Assembly (NCBI GenBank): GCA_018398765.1
Contig: JAHBMJ010005910.1
Location: forward strand, 10,001 to 20,000
Reading direction: 5' to 3'
DNA length: 10,000 bases
Source: Chromera velia
Lineage: Eukaryota; Sar; Chromeraceae
Shown: positions 1 through 7,372 of the stretch, piece by piece
Layout: every line of letters begins with the position of its first letter
Position numbering within the stretch: the first letter of the stretch is position 1
Position numbers and translations under genes: made by a program
Notes under the pieces: generated by a model
What the model was told of the DNA's origin: nothing
Databases searched by the model: none
What the model saw: only the letters and a program-made list of their open reading frames with translations

Positions 1-625
1 TCAGTCATTGCAGTCCAGTCCCATCCTCCTGGCATGAAGTGATTGTCCTAAAGGGGCATGATGTAGTCCTGTCGTCAGGATTTCTGCAGGATCGAGAGAC
101 TGAAGGACCTCAACACACGTGTCGGGAGTAGAGCAGCTTCTCTCTGAGTGTGCAGACAGAGAGGGGGCTCGGTAAACGCTGAGAGGAGCACGGAGGGGGG
201 GCGAGAACAATTTGTTTTCAGACCCGTGGCTCCATCATCGTCAGGTTGCCTCTGTACCTGTCGCTGCCCTTCAGTAGGAGGGGCGAGAAGGCGCAAATGG
301 AGAAGGAGGTGTTCGTTGACCTGCAGCTGTATCTGAAGTCCGCGTGAGGGCTTTGAGGGTCCCGTAGCATGTCTGAGCAGCCATGGGGGTTTCGTTTCTT
401 CTAGTCTCACTCCCTCACTTAATTGGCACAGCATTCGTTGATTGCAAGGATGGATGGATGCTCTGTCCAATGCCTCGATCTGACCCACACATGCAGTACG
501 ACGGCATAATCTCCCCTGAATCCTCTGAGTGGGACGCCCAAATTGAATGGCATTTGGCCATGGGGGGGTCCTTCGTGCTTCTGCATGATTCTTTCTAGCT
601 CATCACTCGATCGATCAGGCATTCT
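1..625. repeat. Tandem duplication unit A (copy at 1215-1870)
   Basis: This segment is collinear with 1215-1870. Matching blocks include the stretch ending in CTCTGAGTGTGCAGACAGA (about 119-161 and 1344-1390), the short coding segment ending at 347 and 1584, the shared TGAGGGCTTTGAGGGT just after both stop codons, CAGCCATGG near 378 and 1638, and CAGGCATTCT near 617 and 1846. Identity is patchy, with many indels outside the coding block, so the duplication is old. The left end may lie outside the window. Confidence 0.75.
222..347 (+). CDS. Probable terminal coding exon of unknown duplicated gene, copy A (partial)
   Basis: I do not recognise this protein. The plus-strand frame ending at the TGA at 345-347 gives about 41 residues, with the core VRLPLYLSLPF, then GEKAQ, then FVDLQ and a C-terminal LKSA. 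Copy B at 1456-1584 encodes VRLPVYALLPF, GEKAQ, FVDLQ and LKSA, and stops at the same place. Seven of the codon differences are silent (for example CAA/CAG, CTG/TTG, GCG/GCA), and there is no frame-breaking indel inside the block. This is what purifying selection on a plus-strand protein leaves. The left edge is set at a possible acceptor (TTTGTTTTCAG) ending at 221, which gives phase 0. That boundary is inference, and upstream exons would lie outside the window. The exact antisense frame is also open but lacks a shared stop. Confidence 0.45.
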   Translation, partial: TRGSIIVRLPLYLSLPFSRRGEKAQMEKEVFVDLQLYLKSA

Positions 626-736
626 CGAGCGGGTCTGATGCGATCATGCACACACGCTGGTTCTGTGGTCGCTGCAACTGCACATACATACAGAAGCGAG
701 TGTGCCTGTAGTGGCATCACGTGAACTCCCAATTAA

Positions 737-758
737 GGGGAGGGGGAGGGGGAGGGGG
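737..758 (+). other. G-quadruplex-forming G-run array
   Basis: Four runs of G (4, 5, 5 and 5 bases) are separated by single A bases. Single-base loops with long G runs are the classic composition for a very stable intramolecular quadruplex. It lies between the two duplication units and upstream of the weak open frames at 779-1098. Confidence 0.8.
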
Positions 759-821
759 AGTGTGAAGGCTGTGGAGAGTTGTCGGAAGGTCCTCCCGATG
801 TGTCCGGACGATGTGAGACGT

Positions 822-853
822 ACAGACAGACAGAGAGAGACAGAGAGAGAGAG
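822..853. repeat. GACA/GAGA microsatellite
   Basis: A purine-rich simple repeat in which two CAGA units pass into GA dinucleotides. Confidence 0.7.
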
Positions 854-1214
854 CGTGCCTGCGAGGAGGCCTTGATCCCTCTTCGAGAGGTTGTTGAAGG
901 CATGCAGGTCGGAGGTGCATTCGAATTAATGTGTGCGCGTGCCTCCGCTGTCCAAAAAAGAATTCGGGGGGGGATCGAGGAGAAGAAGAGGTGGGAAAGA
1001 TTGAGAGCAGGAAAGTGCGCATGAATTATGGCCGGTTGGAAATTACCGAAGGCGAGATGGAGTGGGCCAACATCATGGAGGACAAACTCCTGAAGTAGCT
1101 TCTGAAAGATACACGGGCTTCCGCTTCGTCTGCTTCCAGTGACGTTCCGTCACATCCGTCACACCCCCATGGAATCACTGGGGGGGCAGGGTAACTCTTC
1201 GAAGGTTCTCCTGA

Positions 1215-1870
1215 GTGCCTACCATGCAGACACTGCAGTCCCATCGATCCTGTCAGGGATTGTGCGGAAGGAAAGGCAGCCCTGTCGATCGTTCGTAGGG
1301 CCTTTTCTGCATGACGAGAGGGTCATCCCACTGCATGCAGGTGACAGTCGGGAATAGGGCATCTATCTTCTCTCTGAGTGTGCAGACAGACAGGGAGTGG
1401 ACTCGTGCACTCTGAAACGAGAAGAGAGGGGGAGAGAGAACGATTCCCTTGCAGCCCCATGCATGGCTCCGTCATTGTTAGATTGCCTGTCTACGCGTTG
1501 CTGCCCTTCATCAGGAAGGGCGAGAAGGCGCAGCCGAGGAACCATGAGTTCGTTGACTTGCAAGGGCATCTGAAGTCCGCATGAGGGCTTTGAGGGTGCC
1601 TGTCAGTCCCTTGGCGTGTCCTGGACGAATGTCCACGCAGCCATGGAGATTGCGTTAACTTCCTTCTGTGCAGTCTCACTCAGTTGGCATAGCAGTCGTT
1701 GGAGGGATCGAGTTTTTGTTCATCGTCTCTAGCCTCCTCTCAGAGACGCAGGACGAGGGCGTTGCCCTTGAACCATGCAGTGGGAACTTCCCATTCACCC
1801 AGAAGAGGGAGGGATTCTTTGTGCTTGTGATTCCTTCAATTCATTCAGGCATTCTAGCTCAGGACTGCCC
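1215..1870. repeat. Tandem duplication unit B (copy of 1-625)
   Basis: Second copy of the unit at 1-625, in direct orientation with an offset of roughly 1.24 kb. Matches start near CTGCAGTCCCATC (about 1233; compare CAGTCCAGTCCCATC near 11) and run to the AGGCATTCTAGCTC region near 1846. The coding block is the best conserved part, and the flanks carry many indels. Confidence 0.75.
1456..1584 (+). CDS. Probable terminal coding exon of unknown duplicated gene, copy B (partial)
   Basis: Paralogous to 222-347. The frame reads through MHGSVIVRLPVYALLPF, GEKAQ, FVDLQ and LKSA and stops with TGA at 1582-1584. No known family is recognised. The candidate acceptor here (CCCTTGCAG, ending at 1454) lies at a different phase from the copy A acceptor. 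Either the true boundaries differ or one copy is decaying. The frame is open upstream to 1378, but similarity to copy A fades above about 1465, so the left end is uncertain. The synonymous substitutions between the copies are the main reason to call this coding. Confidence 0.42.
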   Translation, partial: PMHGSVIVRLPVYALLPFIRKGEKAQPRNHEFVDLQGHLKSA

Positions 1871-2277
1871 CAGGCAGGTTGAGCTGACCGGCGGCGCGCA
1901 GGACGTACAGGACGCTCATGACCGCTCATGACTGCACTGCGAACCTCCCGTTCCCACTCTTCTCGATCGCGTACGAAGGCTGGAATGTGCACCCGTCTCT
2001 CCACAGACGGACGCGGAGAGCATCGATCCCCCACCTTAACTGTGCATGCAGCACTCTTAGGTCCAACGCGATGGCCTTGGAGGGGTCCTTGGTGCAAACC
2101 ATCAAATGACTGCAGTGTCGTGTACATCTCTGGTACGTTGTCTTCGAGCGTGCTCTGGCTACAAGTCTTTGAAGAGGGAGTCCACGCAGGAGGTGCATGT
2201 CAACGTCTCCCTTTAGAGTTTTTGTGGGCCCCGGAGGCGACGGCCAAGGACAAAGTTTAACTCGAGGGTCTCATCCT
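1871..2277. other. Region downstream of duplication unit B; no confident gene
   Basis: Several short overlapping open frames on both strands are present. The plus-strand frame ending at 2260 has a non-repetitive tail (VLWLQVFEEGVHAGGA, later LWAPEATAKDKV) that could be exonic. I see no paralogue, domain or clear splice pair to confirm it. A TGCATGCA octamer lies at 2043-2050. Confidence 0.4.
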
Positions 2278-3331
2278 CGATCCCTTCTTTTGCGATCATG
2301 CACGGAAAGACGTTTCGTTCTTTAAGAAAACGATGCACTCAGCGCTCTCTCTTTCCAGTGCGTCGATCTTCAAATAAGTCCTTTGTGGGGGCTTGTGGAT
2401 TTTTCAGCCACATGCACGGTCATATTGTTAGGTTTTTCAAACATTTATGAGGCAGAGATCTAGTAGGCAGAGATATAGATAGAGCTTAGATTTTTGTATA
2501 TTTTTGCCCAAAATGCCAGTGCGGCCCATTCATATATGGTACAAAATGCTACACACAATGATGTCTTAAATTTCATTAATTTTCGTTAGCTTGGATTACA
2601 GCTATAGCTAGAAGTCATCTCTATGTATTTTATAAACAAAAAATGATCACAAATTATGAAATCAAATCAAACTTACATACTAGGAGCCAGTTACGCTGCC
2701 AGTAGCAGCGAATTACAGGGAATTAGAAGTGATTATAAGCCAGCTATGTAGTGCGTTAATTAATTCAACTTAATCATTAATTTACATTTCTTTGCTAAGT
2801 CATGTTAAATACTCCAATCTAGTTAAATCTAGTAGCCTAGTGGCAAGTTGTTTTAGTTTTTACGGCGGGAGGCGGTGCGCCCGCGGGGGCGCCATGCAGG
2901 GCTCAACGTATACTGCGGCCTCGAGCGCGACGCCGCCCGGCCGTAGAAATCCGAACGCGTTAATTGCAGTGGGTACACGGTACTACATGCCGGTATATAC
3001 TGCCGTATAAACGTCGGGCATCGTTAGTAACGGACGATAACGGACGCGTCCAACATCGTCCAACAAAGTCAAAGAGTGCGTCTGCATGCGACGTTTTGGG
3101 ACAGCAACTTGTCGCACCAGTAGCAGTCGATCAGCTAACTATGGAAGAAAGTTCGTGCACGGTTAGCGACCTTGTCGACAAAACACGATTTTTTGCTTTG
3201 TTAGGTATCTGTATCTTTGACAGGACTGAGTCGAAATCAAGACCTTTCAGAGAGCGGCCTTGGAGGTGTTGACTGCTTCTTGAGGTGATTGTGGGAGACC
3301 CACGCAACTTCACAAAGAAAAGTAAAGCGTC
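2278..3331. other. Intergenic region upstream of the RING-CH gene
   Basis: 2278-2850 is AT-rich, with stops in all frames and no gene that I can see. It contains a small hairpin (CGCTGC at 2694-2699 pairing with GCAGCG at 2705-2710). From about 2860 the composition changes sharply to GC- and CpG-rich sequence, which continues to the start codon at 3332. By position this is the likely promoter and 5' UTR of the RING-CH gene. Short open frames at 2792-3010 and 2964-3272 show no protein-like features. Confidence 0.5.
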
Positions 3332-4456
3332 ATGCCACCAACGAGCGAAGGAGACGGAGACGCCACGAGGCGTTCAGAAAGTGAAGAAGACGCGCCGCTC
3401 TGCCGAATCTGCGGGGACGGTGAGGACTTCCCGGAGTTGGACGAATTGTTCCATCCCTGTAAGTGCACAGGGAGTCTCCATTTTGTGCACCGGGTGTGTT
3501 TGGAGAGGTGGCGACGCGAGCAGAACGCAGGTAGACGGGTGAGGTGCGAAATCTGTGGACATCGATATGAGATGATTCGGAAAAGAGCACCCGTCGGGGA
3601 CGTTCTGTTTGCCTACAGCCGTCTTTTTGTGTGGGGTCTCTTTCTACTGGCTTTCTTTTTCTACAATCAGTGGGCCATCGGCAGAATGTTCGAGCGAACG
3701 GGAAGGGAGTTCTACGGGTGGGACATTTTATACGACAAAGATGTTCGTTTTGGCCCCATACAGTTTCCCCTTCTGCCGCATCCTGTGGATCCGAGTGGTC
3801 GGACAGTTTTTAGGACGTTTCTGGGGGGGCTGAGTGATACAGGGGTGTGTGTGGTGCTGCTAGTCGGCTTGTACGGAACTCTCATTTTGAGTTTCTGCTG
3901 TCTCGCCCCATTTGTGGTCCTTCCGTGCGCCCTGTGGGACGAGATTGTAATTCGGTGTGAAAGGGGGCAGTGGGTGACTGGGGGGAGACGGGCCGTCCGG
4001 AGGCTTTGGAGGTGGCTCCGCCGGATTAGATTTTACAGAGTTGCCAGAGCAGTGATCCTGGGTTTGTCAGTTGGCGCTCTCGGCATTGTCGGGTTTTATT
4101 TTCTTGAGCACTCTGGGGGGGGTAAGGAGTCAGGGCCCTCAGGGGCCGAGCTGGGTTCTGGTGTAGACACTGGGCACGTCTCAAACAGAGCGGCCTACGC
4201 TGCACGTTTTCGGATGAGACTTATGAAAGCAGACACAACGTTCATGGCTCTTTGCGGAGACTTAATGTTCGTCTTGTTCACTGTCGTCGTGCCATTTGGT
4301 GAGGGAGTTTTCAGGGTGCGCAAGTTCCTTTTCCGGGGTTATTCCATAAAGGACCTGGATGGTCAGGTGAAGGGAAAGAGAGAGGTGCGGAGACAGCACA
4401 AGAGAGGGGTGGCTCCCGGGCGAGATGGTCTGACGCAACCGCTGATCTCGCCCTGA
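3332..4456 (+). CDS. RING-CH (MARCH/Doa10-type) membrane E3 ubiquitin ligase
   Basis: The single-exon frame encodes 374 residues. An N-terminal RING-CH (RINGv, C4HC3) finger has all eight zinc ligands visible: C24, C27, C43, C45, H53, C56, C72 and C75. The typical W60 follows C56-L-E-R. RING-CH proteins recruit an E2 enzyme and ubiquitinate membrane or ER-associated substrates. Four hydrophobic segments follow, at about 91-113, 170-198, 239-258 and 302-322, with an Arg-rich loop (residues 207-240) between the second and third. An even number of segments would put both ends in the cytosol, as the finger requires. The start is well fixed: an in-frame TAA lies at 3323-3325 and no other ATG intervenes. 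The length resembles MARCH-type proteins rather than the much longer Doa10/MARCH6. The finger-then-membrane layout is seen directly, the substrates are unknown, and subfamily placement is uncertain. Confidence 0.88.
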   Translation: MPPTSEGDGDATRRSESEEDAPLCRICGDGEDFPELDELFHPCKCTGSLHFVHRVCLERWRREQNAGRRVRCEICGHRYEMIRKRAPVGDVLFAYSRLFVWGLFLLAFFFYNQWAIGRMFERTGREFYGWDILYDKDVRFGPIQFPLLPHPVDPSGRTVFRTFLGGLSDTGVCVVLLVGLYGTLILSFCCLAPFVVLPCALWDEIVIRCERGQWVTGGRRAVRRLWRWLRRIRFYRVARAVILGLSVGALGIVGFYFLEHSGGGKESGPSGAELGSGVDTGHVSNRAAYAARFRMRLMKADTTFMALCGDLMFVLFTVVVPFGEGVFRVRKFLFRGYSIKDLDGQVKGKREVRRQHKRGVAPGRDGLTQPLISP

Positions 4457-4948
4457 GGCTCTCAGTAGCGATATGATAATGGATGATTACGAGAAGGTTA
4501 AAAGGAGTGACAACAAAGAGAAAGCCGGGGGGTTAGTAAGAGCTTCAGAGAAGGCCGGAAACGTGGAGGCGGAAAGTGTAAGGTGGAGGCTAGGGTGGAG
4601 GTCCGAAGTTCACTGCGAAGACTCCGCCGAAGAGAACAAGCATTTGAAAATTCAAATCATGCAGAGAAAAAAAATTTTACATCGCACGGGCACTGTCCTG
4701 GTATAATCCTGGATTGCAGTCTAAAAAGTAATAGCCTGAACTTGAATAAACTTAGTAGACTTAGTATGTATTATTCTTATTAATAAGTTATTATTAGAGG
4801 ACTGATTTTTATAACTTAATTAATTTAGCATCACTGGCACGCTATAGATCGATTCCTTTAGATTCTTCTCTGTATTCCTCTAATTTTTTCTGAATTAAAT
4901 CCTCAGGCCGTTTAAATTTCTAATTCTTTGCTAGATTCTTTGAATCTT

Positions 4949-4979
4949 TGTAGTAGTACTATAGTAGTAGTAGTAGTAG
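4949..4979. repeat. (GTA)n microsatellite
   Basis: Interrupted GTA trinucleotide array with a central ACTATA break. Confidence 0.75.
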
Positions 4980-5003
4980 GTTGGAGAATTGGGTACTAGA
5001 TTG

Positions 5004-5062
5004 GGTATGGTCTGAGCCTCAACAATGGGGTACAACCCCCTGCCGTTTACGGGCATCATACC
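5004..5062. other. Potential multi-stem structured element
   Basis: GGTATG at 5004-5009 can pair with CATACC at 5057-5062. Inside this lies a hairpin, GGGG (5027-5030) with CCCC (5036-5039), and a second short CCGT/ACGG stem near 5043-5052. It stands out as a GC-rich island in AT-rich DNA. No known RNA family is recognised. Confidence 0.35.
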
Positions 5063-5095
5063 GGGGCATGACCTCTATGAGACAAAACGGTGATA

Positions 5096-5109
5096 GTGCT
5101 CTAGAGCAC
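5096..5109. repeat. Perfect 14-bp palindrome
   Basis: GTGCTCTAGAGCAC is its own reverse complement. It lies 34 bases after the paired-stem island at 5004-5062. It could be a dimeric protein-binding site or chance. Confidence 0.6.
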
Positions 5110-5253
5110 GACTAAATCACTTATCACTTAATAAATCAAAGACTATATGATGAATCATTGATGATGAATAACAGTCATATATTGTCAAAAATTTGTAAAT
5201 ACTAGGGTAAATATATATTTTTTATATTAATTTCCACTTAGCTGGGGAACGCC

Positions 5254-5306
5254 CCGCCCTGCTAGTTCTGGCGACAGATAGACATAGCGGGAAGGCCCTA
5301 GGGCGG
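5254..5306. repeat. GC-rich inverted repeat
   Basis: CCGCCCT at 5254-5260 and AGGGCGG at 5300-5306 are perfect inverted 7-mers. They enclose a GC-rich 39-base loop in otherwise AT-rich DNA. This resembles a small hairpin or a decayed mobile-element end. Confidence 0.45.
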
Positions 5307-5311
5307 AACAT

Positions 5312-5331
5312 ATCAATCAATCAATCAATCA
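5312..5331. repeat. (ATCA)5 microsatellite
   Basis: Five perfect tetranucleotide copies directly follow the GC-rich inverted repeat. Such adjacency is common where short elements inserted or expanded. Confidence 0.85.
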
Positions 5332-5578
5332 AAATCAAAATCCAGATTAATTAAATTTTGCTAGATTCTTGAAGTTGAATTAAGATCATTAAAAAATCTG
5401 GAAAGAACCAAATTAGTGAAATATCAGTATACCTAGCAATATACAGAATGAAACTCAGTACTAAATGATTATAAATTAAAGAATATCGGATAATATGATA
5501 GAGTCTAGGATAGAATACTATATAACTTAAAGCCTAGCTTAAAGCCTGATAAGCCAGGTGATGAGTATGCCCCCCCCC

Positions 5579-5816
5579 ACCTCCCTGAACCTAAGCGCCA
5601 CTTGAAAAAATACAATCAAGATGATTTCTATCTGCGCCATCGTTTTTCAAGAGACCATCCACGCCTGCGGCGTAGACGGTCAAAACACTGTCCAGATATG
5701 CGGCTTTGGCTTTCAAGACACCGCAAATGATCCGCGCCTGCGGGGCGGACTTTCAAGCTTATCCACAAATGTGGCTTAAACTTTCAAGTGGTAGTTAGGT
5801 TCAGGGACTCGGAGGT
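5579..5816. mobile_element. MITE-like element with imperfect inverted ends, flanked by C-tracts
   Basis: The outer ends are ACCTCC (5579-5584) and GGAGGT (5811-5816). A longer inverted pair follows, 5585-5607 against 5782-5804, matching at 20 of 23 positions and starting CTGAACCTAA on the left. The right end has six extra bases between its two blocks. The element is 238 bp, has no coding capacity, and is bordered on both sides by plus-strand C-runs (9 bases at 5570-5578, 10 at 5817-5826). Those runs could be a target duplication or slippage tracts. It ends 46 bases from the hydroxylase stop codon and could lie in that gene's 3' UTR. A nonautonomous DNA transposon is one reading. A foldback satellite is another. 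Confidence 0.6.
5624..5789 (+). repeat. Five degenerate ~30-nt modules ending in TTTCAAG
   Basis: Modules start near 5624, 5657, 5690, 5730 and 5761. Their shared plan is ATCC, a few variable bases, TGCGG or TGTGG, then a variable stretch ending in TTTCAAG (at 5645, 5711, 5751 and 5782; degenerate in the second module). Several modules form small hairpins, such as ACGCC-TGC-GGCGT and CCACA-AA-TGTGG. They fill the interior of the inverted-end element, and the left end carries the reverse complement CTTGAAA at 5601-5607. Confidence 0.6.
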
Positions 5817-5862
5817 CCCCCCCCCCTTTAATATACACTTTAATAGTAATTTACCAAAGTTG

Positions 5863-6187
5863 TTAGCGTCTTGCTGTGCTGCCTTGAGGCACTGCACCTC
5901 CAGGCTGCTGCAGTCCCTCAATCAGTTTCCTGTCGTATTGATTTCCCCTGAAGTAAACAAACTGGAGCGCCTCCCTCTCCTCGTCTGTAAGCTCAGGGTG
6001 CCAAAAGTCTACGATGAGCACGAGGCGGTCCGAGTCGGGACTTTCGTTTCTGGTCTCGTGGACGAAGGAGGTGTCCAGCACAAGCGACTTGCCGTCCTCC
6101 CACTTCTTCCACTCCTCCTCCCCAACCTTCATGGAGCAGAGGTCCTTCGGAACTCGGAGCCCTAGGTGGAGCGTCAAAATGAAATTC
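5863..6187 (-). CDS. Aspartyl/asparaginyl beta-hydroxylase, exon 2 (C-terminal catalytic part)
   Basis: This exon completes the gene whose first exon is 8534-7861. It encodes residues 226-332 plus one base of codon 225. Landmarks of the Asp/Asn hydroxylase fold are visible: HLGLRVP (H232), the WEDGK motif (254-258), SFVHE with the distal iron ligand H268, R279 in the position that binds 2-oxoglutarate, and VDFWHPELT (284-292). The exon starts after GTGCGCAG, the acceptor ending at 6188. It adds one base to the two left by exon 1 and restores the frame. Stop is TAA at 5863-5865. The frame open above 6187 is intron read-through, not protein. The Asp at the position before SF in human ASPH (FDDSF) is Thr here (LDTSF). 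Confidence 0.9.
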
Positions 6188-6499
6188 CTGCGCACACGGA
6201 AGTAGGTAGAATTGATAAGGAGCGCAGAAGATTCAGAATCCGATCCGGTAATGGTGCCAGGGGAATGAAGCTGCAGCGAAAATATCTTCGGGGGAGCCAT
6301 GTAGCGGGTGGAAAACAAAAATGCAAGTGGAATGAAGAATGAGGCAATGCAGCAGGCAGGAGAATATTTGTGAAAGTCAAAAACGACCGTGAAGTCTCGA
6401 TATCTTCCGAATGTAGTGGGCAGAAATGGGTAGCAAGGTGAGAAGAGAACAAAGAAGAAACTGCAAAGACGGCACGCAAGCGACCAAGCAGGCAAAACA

Positions 6500-6595
6500 G
6501 AAAGAAGAAAGGAAGAAAGGAAGAAAAGAAAGAAGAAAAGACAAGAGCAAGGGAGCTAGGAAACGAAGAGAAAGAAAGAAAGAAAGAAAGAAAGC

Positions 6596-6626
<31 letters not shown>

Positions 6627-6645
6627 CAAGAAAGAAAGAAAGAAA

Positions 6646-6687
<42 letters not shown>

Positions 6688-6693
6688 AGGAAA

Positions 6694-6726
<33 letters not shown>

Positions 6727-7095
6727 GAAGAAAGGAAGAAAGAAAGACCGCAAGAAAGCAAGCAAGAAAGAAAGAAAGAAAGAAAGAAAGGAAGGAAGGA
6801 AGAAAGAAAGAAAGCAAGAAAGCAAGAAAGCAAGAAAGCAAGAAAGCAAGAAAGCAAGAAAGAAAGAAACAAAGAAAGAAAAAAGAAAGAAAGCTAGAAA
6901 GCAAGAAAGAAAGAAAACAAGAAAGAAAGCAAACAGAGTAATGAAAGAAACTGAGCAAACAAGAAAAAAACAAAACAAACAACCAAAAAAGAAAGAAGAA
7001 GGGAGGAAAGGAAGGAAGGAAGGAAAGAAGGAAAGAAGGAAGAAATGAAGGAGCGAAAAGGAAAGGAAAAAAAGAGAAAAAGAAAGAAAAAGGAA
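6500..7095 (+). repeat. Long GAAA/GCAA/GGAA polypurine microsatellite
   Basis: About 600 bases are almost wholly purine on the plus strand. They are built from GAAA units with interspersed GCAA and GGAA variants and very few T bases. On the gene strand this is a continuous polypyrimidine tract, and mirror-symmetric purine runs of this kind can form triplex (H-DNA). The Lys/Arg-rich and Ser/Phe/Leu-rich open frames across it are by-products. Confidence 0.92.
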
Positions 7096-7099
7096 GTCT

Positions 7100-7122
7100 G
7101 GCAGGCAGGCAGGCAGGCAGGG
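7100..7122 (+). repeat. (GGCA)5 microsatellite
   Basis: Five tandem GGCA units adjoin the polypurine tract, inside the hydroxylase intron. Confidence 0.85.
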
Positions 7123-7358
7123 AGGACGGTACGGAGGGAAGGAATGAGGCAGGCATGCGAGTGCATTCAGGGAGGAGAAAAGAGAGGTAGCGGGCCATGC
7201 AATCTGGACTGCTTGCTCCAGACAGACGGCAGAGTACCGGTCTAAGAAGTTACAAGCAAGGCAATAAAACTGATCCAAACTCAACACGATTGCACCCGCA
7301 TGCATGTACGCACGGATACAAAAACAGGCACGCACCACCCCCCACTCATTCACCTATC

Positions 7359-7372
7359 CACACACACACACA
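7359..7372. repeat. (CA)7 microsatellite
   Basis: Seven CA dinucleotides followed by an interrupted CATACACACG, inside the hydroxylase intron. Confidence 0.8.

Larger units (their letters stand above)
626..1214. other. Spacer between duplication units; no confident gene
   Basis: The spacer holds a G-quadruplex motif (737-758), a GACA/GAGA microsatellite (about 822-853) and several short open frames. The most protein-like is 1021-1098 on the plus strand: it begins MNYGRLEITEGEMEW, ends DKLLK, and stops with TAG at 1096-1098. It could be an exon of the duplicated gene family, but it has no paralogous copy in the window to test it. A second open frame, 779-1024, shares a weak VxEGxxxGGA-like segment with the frame ending at 2260. 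Neither is strong enough to call as a gene. Confidence 0.4.
4457..5569. other. AT-rich intergenic region with small inverted and simple repeats
   Basis: No convincing gene is present. The first 250 bases (4457-4706) are GC-balanced and purine-rich and may be the 3' UTR of the RING-CH gene. The 77-residue frame there is Lys/Glu-rich and has no domain. From 4720 on, the sequence is AT-rich with stops in all frames. Islands of GC-rich, potentially structured sequence occur at 5004-5062 and 5254-5306, and microsatellites at 4949-4979 and 5312-5331. Confidence 0.5.

Noticed and set aside
75-488. Minus-strand 137-residue frame with a partial match to the minus-strand frame at 1363-1569
   Set aside because: The similarity is the antisense image of the plus-strand conserved block. 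The plus strand has the shared stop codon and the third-position silent changes.
4473-4706. Plus-strand 77-residue frame after the RING-CH gene
   Set aside because: Lys/Glu-rich, no domain, and close behind the RING-CH stop codon; more likely 3' UTR.
5624-5789. Possible CRISPR-like array of ~30-nt repeats
   Set aside because: The modules are degenerate, irregularly spaced and without unique spacers, and the window is eukaryotic.
6188-6495. N-terminal extension of the hydroxylase exon 2 frame up to 6495
   Set aside because: The acceptor at 6188 and the perfect phase match with exon 1 show that this part is intron. The extension has no family similarity.
6426-6941. Plus-strand 171-residue Lys/Arg/Glu-rich open frame
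   Set aside because: It is read-through of the GAAA/GCAA tetranucleotide repeat, lies within the minus-strand intron, and has no domain.
6174-7353. Several minus-strand Ser/Phe/Leu-rich frames that look like membrane proteins
   Set aside because: They are the CTTT strand of the same microsatellite. The SFFL pattern comes from repeat translation and is open in all three frames.
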